From Diphasiastrum complanatum (Eukaryota; Streptophyta; Lycopodiopsida; Lycopodiales; Lycopodiaceae), in NCBI GenBank assembly GCA_029204225.1, contig CM055097.1, positions 30,223,785 to 30,287,784 of the forward strand: a stretch of 64,000 nt of DNA, written 5' to 3'. Below are positions 55,546-64,000 of this stretch, piece after piece (within the stretch, counting starts at the first letter, position 1; each line of letters begins with the position of its first letter). The notes under the pieces are model-generated. The model worked only from the letters and a program-made list of their open reading frames with translations, was not told where the DNA came from and searched no databases. The position numbers and the translations under genes were made by a program.

Positions 55546-56145
55546 TGATCTGATACCACTATAAGGAGAAACACCTTTAAGATTTTCCTTACAAGACACA
55601 CATAAAGGAATGACTGTGGAGCCAAACCACCCAACCATGCAGATGCTATTGATCAATCTCCAATAGCATATCCCTCGTGCTAGGGAATAGGATGCAGGTG
55701 TAGAGAGAGTAGCCTAGCATATCCCCCGTGCTAGGGAATAGGATGCAGGTTTAGAGAGAGTAGCCTAGCATATCCCCCGTGCTAGGGAATAGGATGCAGG
55801 TTTAGAGAGAGTAGCCTAGCAATGAAAACTCACAATGAGAATGGGAGTAGGGTGAGTTTCACAAGAGGAAATAGTCGTTGTCTTACCTTTGCATGTGTCC
55901 ATGCAAGCATACAACATTCCCATACATGCAGTTCATTACTATTGATACTCTACACCATGCCAATAGTCGTCCTAACCCATGCAATAGCTCCACACACCAC
56001 AATATGTGTGAATTAGTCCTCATAAGATTATTAATTACATTTTTGAAATAACGAGGTGTAACCAAAACTCAAGTACTGGAGTACCATGTTTTCAAGTCTA
56101 GGACTATACCGATTCCTATATATAGGATGTGGACGTAAAACAATG
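55546..56145 (-). repeat. Family F LTR 1 with minus-strand primer site
   Basis: The complement of 55546-55558 reads TGGTATCAGATCA, a primer site, so the LTR lies to its right and the element would extend left. The LTR shares GGAGCCAAACCACCCAACCA and TTATTAATTA blocks with 58922-59382. Its right end is near 56145 (complement TTTTACGTCCACATCC). Confidence 0.6.
55665..55817. repeat. 51-bp tandem repeat, three copies
   Basis: Units at 55665, 55716 and 55767 start AGCATATCCC(T/C)CGTGCTAGG. The second and third are identical and the first differs at two positions. The repeat lies inside the family F LTR and is absent from the other family F LTR. Confidence 0.93.
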
Positions 56146-58510
56146 GAACATGAATCATTAGGGCATTCCAGATATTTTGTCACCCTTATAGACTATTTCA
56201 GTTGAAAGACATTTTTGGATCCCATAAAAACTAAAGACCAAGTGTATGAGAAATTCAGAAGATTTGTCATCAAAGTTGATACGCAGACAAGGCTGAGAGA
56301 AGAAAAAAGGTCAGACTATGGCGGCGATAAACTCAAAAGTTCTTGTGCAAAGCAAGGAATCCATCAGCAATTCACCATGTCATATAGTCCACAACAAAAT
56401 GGAGTCACCAAAAGAAAGAACATGACTTTGATGAACATGGTAAGATGTATGCTTTATGATAGGAATCTACCTAAATTCATGATCTGGGCAGAAGCTATAT
56501 GCATGCATGGCCACACACATCTTGAATAGAGTCACTAATAGAGCAATAAAAAACGATATACTAGAGATAGTTTGGTCAGGGGGAAAAAAATCAACGAGGC
56601 ATATGAAGGTCTTTTGATGCAAGGATTTCATACATATAAAGAAGTTGGACCCAAGAGAGTTTCCATGTATATTTGTAGGTTATCCCAAGAATGCATGTGG
56701 CTACAAAGTTTATGACCCTGCCTTGCTCAAAGTAGTGCTCTCCAGGGATGTGATTTTTGAAGAAGATGATCTTGAGGAAACTAAGAAAGAAGCTGAGAAA
56801 AAGAGACAAATAGAATGGCTAATATTTAATGATGAAGATAGATCAGATCTGGGGAGGGAGAAAAATCAAGAGAAGAGAGTGAAGAACCTGAAGGACCAAA
56901 AGAAGATAAAGGGGGACAACCCATTGAGCAAATGCCAAGAGAGCCAAGGAGATCAAAAAGAGAATGAAAGGCACCTGAAAGATATGATGAGATGACCTTC
57001 ATATCTCATAAGCAGGGAGAGAAAATCAAAGAATCAAGGACACTGAAGGAAGACCAAGAAAGTGCATAATGGGAGTCGTGGAAACTAGCAATGTTGGATG
57101 AATTAGATTCAATAAAGAAAAATGAGACTTGGAAGTTAGTGGAATTACCGTATGGAAGGAAAGCCATAGGGTGTAAGGAAAGCCAAGTGGAGAAGTGGAC
57201 AGACTCAAAGCAAGATTAGTCGCAAAGGGTTCAGTCAAGTTGAGAGAATTAATTACGTGGAGACCTTTGCCCCAGTGATGAAGATGAGCTTGCTTTGAAT
57301 ATTAATAGCTTGAGTGACAATGCAGAGAATGGAAATAGAGCAGATGGACATCAAGACAGCCTTCTTACATGGGAACCTAGACGAAGAAGTGTACATGGTA
57401 CAATCCCCTGGCTTTGAAGAAGAAGGCAACAAGGTATGCCTTCTAAAGAAAGCCCTATATGGGATTAAACAGTCTTCAATGATGTGGTATCAAAATATTG
57501 ACACATTCTTTCTACAAAGAGGTCTTAGCAGGTGCTACTTAGACACCAACATTTATTATAGAATAGATGAAAGCATTTTTCTGGTTGTTGCACTTTATGG
57601 AGACGACATAATTATCATTTGTATGAAAGGGATTTGATGGAGGAGTTTAAGCTAAACATGCCAAAGGAAATTTCGAGCTGAAAGATTTAGGTCATGTTCA
57701 TTATTGCTTAAACATTCAAATAGTAGGGGACCGAGAGAAAGGCTTGACCTGGTTAAACCAAAAAGTATATCTGGATTGTATCATTGATAGATTTCACATG
57801 ATAGAAACCTTCCCTATGACTACCCCAGTTGACAACAATGTGAAGTTTAATGGAGAGATGTACCCTGGTACAGATCTAGAGATGGAATTAATGAAAGATA
57901 GGCCCTATAGGAACCTGATAGGAAGCCCTATGTATGCAATGGTATGTACACGACCCGATATCGGAGTAGCAGTTACCAAATTAAGTCAGTTTTTGAGTGA
58001 CCCAGGTGAGGAACATTGGTATGTTGCCAAACGAGTGTTAAAGTACTTAATAAAAAGGCACTGTTGACATGGGGTTATTATTCAGGGCTAGAAAAGGAAG
58101 CCGACTTCAGGTTACATTTTCATGATGGCTGGATCCTCGTCAGTTCGAATTGTAAAAACCAACATGCTACAGCCTTCTCATCTATCGAGGCATAATACAA
58201 GGGAGTTTGTCAAGTAGCAAAGGAATACCTTTGGATATAGAGTCTATTAAGTGAGCTCAACACCAACACCGAAAAGATGGTGCTTCATAATGATAATCAG
58301 GGATGTGTTTTCTTTAGCAAAAATGATGGCTTTCATAGGAAGACTAAACACATTGGTATATATACAATACCATTTCGTCAAAGACCTTGTTCAAGAGAAG
58401 AAACTCATTCTGTATTGTCCTACCCAAGACATGGCAGCTGATCTAATGACCAAGGCTCTTCCTAGAAATTGTTTTGAGCATTTAAGGAATATGATAGGAT
58501 TAAGTTAGCA
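56146..58510 (+). pseudogene. Family E copia integrase, reverse transcriptase and RNase H
   Basis: Integrase: HSRYFVTLIDYFS, then RSDYGGD and FTMSYSPQQNGVTKRKN. The integrase C-terminal spacer reads FPCIFVGYPKNACGYKVYDP. Reverse transcriptase: QMDIKTAFLHGNLDEEVYM, ALYGIKQSSMMWYQN and an active site of LYGDD (Gly for Val). RNase H: YRNLIGSPMYAMVCTRPDI, then DMAADLMTKALPRNCFEHL near the end at 58508. Many frameshifts and stops occur. It lies between two family F LTRs but is coded on the opposite strand to them, so it does not belong to them. Confidence 0.85.
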
Positions 58511-58907
58511 GAGGCAAAGAGTGTAAATCAGGGATAAAATGTGAAGTGAGAGAGGGCATGTGGACCAACGGTTTTCCACTTCACAGACTAGTGAAATATT
58601 AGTCTAGGTAAGTTTAAGATGGGAGTCTGCCTTTAAGACTAGTCCCATGAGTCACCTTATGTGGCCAAGTTTTTTAGAATCTTGATATGATGAGTGACGT
58701 GGATAAAGGCCATTTTCTTGGCATGTCCTACTCAGAGTAGATATAATAGAGATGACAATGGAAGAACGATCACCTTTTTTCTGGCAATCCTATTGTGTCT
58801 TGCACTCTTGTATTACTGTGCGATTGTGTGTGAATTTGTTAGTTGTTTACTTCCTCCATTGATAGGTATGTGCTCACATTTGGATCAAACACTCAACCTC
58901 TTGGACT
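58511..58907. other. No gene seen; probable 3' end of family E
   Basis: A purine-rich GAAGTGAGAGAGGGCATGTGGACC at 58541-58564 could be the plus-strand primer and the start of an LTR for family E. No second copy exists to confirm it. Confidence 0.4.
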
Positions 58908-59382
58908 TTGCTCTGATACCATGAGTCTAACAAGACACTTGAAAAGACAAATTGGAGCCAAACCACCCAACCAAGCTCAAGATCAGTCAACCTAGGCTTC
59001 ACCCCCAAACAATGGTTTGTGAATATATGAAAAGATATTAGAGGAAACAAGAATCCAAAGAATGAATTCTCAATAGTAAGAGGGCAAGTTTCCACTTGTA
59101 TATATAGCGTAAAGAGGCCTATGCATGAGTCCATACAACACCCACATCGACTGCTCTCACTCGAGCTGAAACTATTAGTCTCTCTGCATGCATATTAGTC
59201 ATTGCACACCATGTGCTACTCCACATGTTACCATAGGAGTCTTGGGTACTCACAAGGTTATTAATTATATAATTGACCTTTGAATGTAATTTCGAGGCGT
59301 AATTAGTAATCTCAACAACTGGATATCCTAATACCCATATCAAGGATTATTCCAAATCCTTGGTATCGACATGGATGTAACA
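58908..59382 (-). repeat. Family F LTR 2 with minus-strand primer site
   Basis: The complement of 58909-58921 reads TGGTATCAGAGCA. The LTR follows as TGAGTCTAACAAG...GGATGTAACA (58922-59382, TG...CA on the plus strand). It is homologous to 55559-56145 but lacks the 51-bp repeats. Confidence 0.65.
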
Positions 59383-60422
59383 AGATTACTCTATGAAGAT
59401 CATCAAATGATAAGAATCCCATAATTTTGAAGAGTTAACAATGAAAAATATAATGACCTACAAAAGATTTATTGGAGTTTTTGATATTGTCCAAAGCATA
59501 TTTGTAAAGAGATTTTCACTAATTATACCTCTACTCATGCAAGCAATGAGAAGACTAACACAAACATATTTTCTTTCAATATGTTATCTTTTTTGTAAAA
59601 TCAAGTCTCCAAATTAACGATGGATTTTCAGTCATAAATGGCAATGTTGCTAAGTTCCTGGGCGGTATGATTCTCAACAGAAAATCCCAAGAGAAGCACT
59701 ACGTACACTTACAAGTGTAAATGTTTTTCAGAGTATTCAATCTATTGTGTCAGACTTAGTACCTCCGCCGCATAACAAGTCTATTTTGTTCCGTGAAGCC
59801 ATACAAGTAACTTTCCTGCAAGCATTTCCAAACAGAGTGAAAATAAATGGATATTTTGTATAGTTGTACACTTATGAGCTGAATGTTGTATAATCTACAA
59901 GATTGAAGTGCTCAAGTGCCAAAAAGTATTCACTGAGATGAGCTCTACCTTAGATGTTCGATCCTGTCCTCGTGATCTAACCTTTATACAAAAGAGTGCC
60001 TGACAATGCTGAAGAGAGCATTTCTTGAACAGATTCTGTTTCTGATTTTCGGGGTCCATCATCTTCGCCTATTGTATGAGAATTAAATGCTTTGAATGAG
60101 TCCCTTTGAGTTGATACATCATCCCATTATAACTGTCTATTTTATTGGGGATGATTCCAGTCAGTGCAGGAGAAGAAGAATTCATATCCACATCTTGATT
60201 GCTAAGCTTGAACCGTGTAGACTTAACGTTATGGTCAATTTTGAAGCACACTCTATTGAAAAGAATCACCGTCTGTGGTGTTGAGGTCCTCAGCCCTTTT
60301 GATAGCAGAACGTGTAGAATACATATGTGCGGTACATCTGGATGCCAAAAAATTATATCTGTAGAGGGAAAGTTCTTTGTTAGCTAGGTGTTAGTGAATA
60401 TGAGCAGGATTTAATTTGGTGC
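59383..60422. other. No gene seen; 3' flank of the HD-Zip gene
   Basis: Mixed sequence with no domain-bearing open frame. The 3' UTR of the minus-strand HD-Zip gene should lie in its right part. Confidence 0.5.
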
Positions 60423-61582
60423 TCAACAGTCAACTGTCAGAAATCTCTTGCAAAATGTGCAAATGGAGATAGGCTTTTCTGGAAGTGGCCTCTGAAAATT
60501 ATGAGGGATCTCGCACGGAGGAGCCGCTGCCAGTGCCTTCAAATTTTGAATTTCTTGCCGCAATATTTTGTTTTCCTGTCTTAGACGGTCCCGGCAACAT
60601 TTCAGAATCTCGCAATTTACTTCGGTTTGTTTTGATTTTGTTCTGCAAGTACCAGCAGTGAAAAGAAACACTTAATTTGATTTATGCAAGAGTTTACTTT
60701 CACCAGAAATTTTAAGAATACAAAATGATTTGCTTACCTTGCTCTTCTGTTTTGAAACCAGACCTCGATTTGCCGAGCTTTCAAGTTCACCTCCTTGGCC
60801 AGAGCATTCTTTTGATTCTGCAATTCCAGTAACAATAAAAGAAGCATTAAAACCTAGGCAACTTATAAAAGTTACACGGTGAACCAGATAATACGATGGA
60901 AGTATCAGAAAAGGTATTACCACGAACAGAAGCGGGGTTTGAGGGTACCAGATTGATGGTGCTGTGTTGCTTGAAGCTTTCTTCAAGAATGTCTGATTGT
61001 CTCTTTGAAAGCCTTAACTTTTTTCGAGGACTCCTCTTTTCCACATCTTTGCTTGTTCCGTTTGAGTTTGTTGTACTGGGGATATTTTTCTCACGACAAC
61101 TGATCTTTGCTGAATTGCATTTATTGATCCGATTTTTTTGCAAAGAACGAGTTGACAACCCAATATTACAGGCTGGAGCACAAACATTCGCATCACCGTG
61201 GACCATTGACTGGGAAAAGCTATGAGATGATGTCGATGAACCATTGTCAAAATTTGCCGAGCCATCTGTTGTGAAGCCAAATATGAATCACTAACGTAGC
61301 TGATAATTTTGAATGGCAGATTGCATGAGCATTTCTAGACATCACCATAAGGTCGATCTTACCCTCGAAGGAGGCTCCTGAAAGCAGCTGCTTGGGAGAT
61401 GTGAGCAACGAGAAAGAAATCGATTGTTTTCCTGATAATTGAGCTATAGATCGGGAACGTATTAGATCCAATTTCACGGGACTATGTAGCTGGTCATTTT
61501 CTGCTTCTGATTCTCGCTTTGATTCATACGTGTTCGAGACCAAACTCAGCCCTAGGTTGAGCCCTAGATTGCATTCAATCAT
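60423..61582 (-). CDS. HD-Zip class II transcription factor, 278 aa, four coding exons
   Basis: A nuclear DNA-binding repressor by family knowledge. HD-Zip II proteins bind pseudopalindromic CAATNATTG sites as dimers. Coding exons: 61582-61363, 61265-60949, 60817-60738, 60642-60423 (837 nt in total). The protein starts MIECNLGLNLGLSL, containing an LxLxL EAR repression motif. The homeodomain runs from PRKKLRLSKRQSDILEESF through NQKNALAKEVNLKARQIEVW to WFQNRRAR, across two introns at the positions expected for class II. The leucine zipper follows directly (LKCCRDRLRQENKILRQEI). The class II C-terminal CPSCE motif is replaced by CTFCK, keeping the CxxC spacing. The exon 2 donor is GTACCC, weaker than usual, but it gives the exact homeodomain length. 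All splice phases agree and there is no stop, so this gene looks functional. Confidence 0.94.
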
Positions 61583-61611
61583 TTTCGTGTTCTTAAAACC
61601 AATAGATCTTC

Positions 61612-61847
61612 CTGCTCATTCCGTATCCGTCACCCTACACGGCGATAAAAGCAATCTCTGGCAAAATACTGAGTCTACTGAAAGATAAACCAAGTATCTC
61701 ATGTAGGTTAGAGTAATTTGCAAAAGCCCATAAAAATGCATAGCACTTTGCAGCAGCAAATCACCGGAGCATTCAACAAACGTGAACAAAACTTTAAAAC
61801 TATCCTCAGCTATTAAGAAATCAAAGCTAGCAACAGCTGAGTCTTAC
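61612..61847 (-). other. Probable 5' UTR intron of the HD-Zip II gene
   Basis: On the minus strand, AAGGTAAGAC (donor at 61847) and GAGCAG (acceptor at 61612) bracket 236 bases upstream of the ATG. The last 29 bases before the ATG would be exonic. Confidence 0.5.
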
Positions 61848-61967
61848 CTTATAGATAAAATCTCTATTCCAATCCACTTCAAGCTCTTTGTACTTCAAAA
61901 TGCTGGCACTTTCACCACGAGTAATCTGCTTCTATGCCTGGTGCATGCATAATTGGCTCGATCAAAC

Positions 61968-61974
<7 letters not shown>

Positions 61975-62013
<39 letters not shown>
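61975..62013. repeat. (GA)n microsatellite in the HD-Zip promoter/5' region
   Basis: GA run of about 38 bp. On the coding strand of the HD-Zip gene it is a CT run, common near plant transcription starts. Confidence 0.95.
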
Positions 62014-62016
<3 letters not shown>

Positions 62017-62114
62017 ACTGTGTAGCACTATAAATAAGAGGTTGCTGCTTTGTGAGCGAGTGGAAGGAGAGATCGGGGACAAATGGATCACGCAACTATC
62101 CAGTACTCCATTTC

Positions 62115-62120
62115 CACGTG
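62115..62120. promoter_or_regulatory. Single G-box upstream of the HD-Zip II gene
   Basis: CACGTG in the context TTTCCACGTGCTC, about 530 bases upstream of the HD-Zip start codon. HD-Zip II genes are often regulated by light and shade through G-box-binding factors; the link here is inference. Confidence 0.35.
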
Positions 62121-62364
62121 CTCTTTAGAAAAAAAAAAGTTATTTTGATGACACCTTTATAGACATTATTTTTCATGTGTTTAACAACCATTCAAGGGCT
62201 TGTGTTTTAAAGCCATAGAAGCATTTCACTACAACTCTCATGTGGTTCTCCGATAGAAAATTAACACCTAGCAATTAGCATTGTGGTGAATTTTCCTTGT
62301 ATCCTATAAAACATGCACATGTGACATACATGTGATATGTGAAAAAAAATTAAGTCCATTCGAT
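62121..62364. other. No gene seen
   Basis: AT-rich upstream flank of the HD-Zip gene. Confidence 0.5.
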
Positions 62365-62480
62365 GATGTATGGGTAAAGTTGTTGACTGTGACTAGCAAC
62401 ACGAAGGCTTGAATCCCAACCATTGCGTAGTGACATCTTAAGAGCTTGCTCCTCACTTGGTGTTGACCACATGGTGCTGC
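62365..62480 (+). repeat. tRNA-derived SINE-like sequence
   Basis: ATGGGTAAAGTTGTTGACTG resembles the A-box region of plant SINEs, and GGCTTGAATCCC (about 62405-62416) resembles the B-box, at normal spacing. A conserved-looking tail (CCTCACTTGGTGTTGACC) follows. No target duplication was identified. Confidence 0.5.
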
Positions 62481-63009
62481 CAAGCTATACATGTTGTGTA
62501 TAATCCCCACGTAATATTTTTACCAAGCTCCTAAAATGTCACTTTGCAGTGGTTGGAATTTGAGCATGCGCCTTACCGATCACAATCAACAACTCTCTAC
62601 TCATACACGATGCTGCGCTAAACATTAAGTCACATCACACTGGAAGACCTCGATTAAGAAAGTTCTAGCCCATGCGATCTAAAAGAAACTCTCAATATTC
62701 ATAAATAGTTTACAGAAGTTTAATACTGGTAAAATTAATGAGCATGCATGGATAGTCTAAAACTTATTTTCATCCCTGAATCACTCTTCATGTCAAATTG
62801 AATGCACCATTGACCAACCAGCCACCATCAAATGGATAAACCCTTCTTCTAAGCTACCCAATACCCATGCATATCTCTAGATGAAAACTATCCCAAGATG
62901 ATGGCAAATTAATTTCTAAAAAGGAGAAAAAAAACTTAGAGCTTACTTGAGCACAATATGCAATAAGGGGCAACTACAACTTGTATTTACTTGTAATTTC
63001 TGAGGACGT
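62481..63009. other. No gene seen
   Basis: No coding or RNA signature. Confidence 0.5.
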
Positions 63010-63100
63010 CAATAAGCCCTAACAAACATGGTCCCATAGATTGTCCTAAGAAGTCATGAGTTCGAACTCACCCTAGAGTCTAAACTTGTTTGGGTCTTCA
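63010..63100 (+). repeat. tRNA-derived SINE-like sequence
   Basis: GAGTTCGAACTC (63058-63069) is a good B-box, about 35 bases after an A-box-like ACATGGTCCCATAGATT. It is followed by CACCCTAGAGTC. The element end is unclear. Confidence 0.4.
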
Positions 63101-64000
63101 TGGCCTCGAAGCTATAATAGTCAAAGGCTAAGTCCTTAAGTTGTGACTACATAAGTTTTTAAAAAAAAGTGCTTTATACTGGGTGAAAAAACTAAAACCA
63201 TTTTAGCTTAAAGGGTTTTGAAAACCTAGTACTACTTTAGATTTAGTAGGTGAATTACCATTATAAGAAATGAACCAAGACTTTATAGATAATTTGTGAC
63301 CACTTGCATTGAGTAAATCAAATTTGTAAACATCCAAGTCTCAACGTTAGTCAATATATGATCTTGGAATGGTAGTCTCTTTGAATTTTTCCACACATGT
63401 CAATCTCAAGATTTCCACATGTCCTTATCATTTGTCACACTCATTTTCTTTATTATGAGATGCCATTCTCAACATTGTTCTAGAAATACACTTTTGATAT
63501 TATTGGTGCATATATTCTTGTTCATATAAAATACACACACTTGAGAGTATAGAGTCAATATGTATATTAGCCAGCCTATTAGCGAAATGAAGTCTAGCTA
63601 TGGCTATTTCACAATAATAATGAGGACATTGTGATATACCACAAAGGCCTTGCCATATTGTGGTATTTTCAGATTTTGTAAAATGAAAAATATCATTGTG
63701 TAAGATGAAAAGCGACCAACGATTAGTTTTTTTGTAGACACAAATGTCCCAGAAACGATGCATAGTGGTTGGCAATGTTTTTTTTCTCTTTGAAGCTTGA
63801 CTATTCATGATCCTAGAATTCAATATTGACTAATTTACTATTTAATAATCATTATTTTTCAAGTTGGAGGCAGGACTTAAAGACAATAGCCACAATATTC
63901 AATATTGAGCATTTAACATTTCACAGTGAGTATTCATAACATGTTTTTAGGTTTTTAATAATTGCAGTCATGATTTTGAAATGGTTACTACTACATTAGA
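63101..64000. other. No gene seen
   Basis: AT-rich. The open frame at 63500-63823 (minus) has no recognisable domain. Confidence 0.5.

Noticed and set aside
61895..62095. Minus-strand frame over the GA microsatellite
   Set aside because: Translation of the repeat in the 5' region of the HD-Zip gene. No conserved peptide.

Overview
The window is nuclear DNA of a land plant with a large, repeat-rich genome. The evidence is spliced genes with GT-AG introns, a class II HD-Zip gene, a class III peroxidase exon, many Ty1/copia retrotransposons primed by initiator tRNA-Met, long CT/CA microsatellites and tRNA-type SINE signatures. A non-seed plant (fern, lycophyte or bryophyte) is my guess from the unfamiliar gene content. 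The sequence does not prove it.

Host genes are few. An HD-Zip II transcription factor (60423-61582, minus) is complete and can be spliced in silico to 278 residues. A group II PLP-dependent amino-acid decarboxylase of the histidine/serine type (18458-20292, minus) is nearly intact but has one in-frame TAG and no clear first exon. One peroxidase exon (29936-30104) is a relic.

Layout. 1-9500: microsatellite, two decayed copies of an unknown element (487-1737 and 6499-7790), a gypsy integrase scrap, a TTTACATCCGA array, GC-rich dispersed modules, a fold-back element and a truncated copia with its LTR. 9552-15715: a young, complete copia element with 682-bp LTRs and an uninterrupted 1324-codon gag-pol. 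16000-21400: the decarboxylase and small repeats. 21430-25820: the most unusual locus, described below. 25870-27520: broken coiled-coil gene. 30279-33040: second unusual element. 33676-59400: nested and rearranged copia fragments of at least five families. 60423-64000: HD-Zip II gene and SINE-like sequences.

The candidate undescribed system is the 21430-33040 region. One locus holds two convergent genes: ORF1 (21845-23256, plus), whose family recurs in the two decayed copies, and a minus-strand gene (23615-25176). The minus-strand product starts with a histone H3 tail and the H3 alphaN/alpha1 segment, continues through a basic Ser/Pro linker, and ends in a Ulp1/C48-type protease fold whose catalytic Asp and Cys positions read Asn and Ser. 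It has a TATA box and, just upstream, ten CACGTG boxes in about 320 bp. Five kilobases further on, an element with a similar 5' terminus carries a coiled-coil/NLS protein, a DDE-transposase-like region and a C-terminal DNA N4/N6-methyltransferase motif. I infer a family of DNA transposons carrying chromatin-type proteins (H3 mimic, SUMO-protease-like, DNA methyltransferase-like). All copies here are damaged, and several stops look like C-to-T deamination of CAG or TGG codons, as expected for methylated, silenced transposons.
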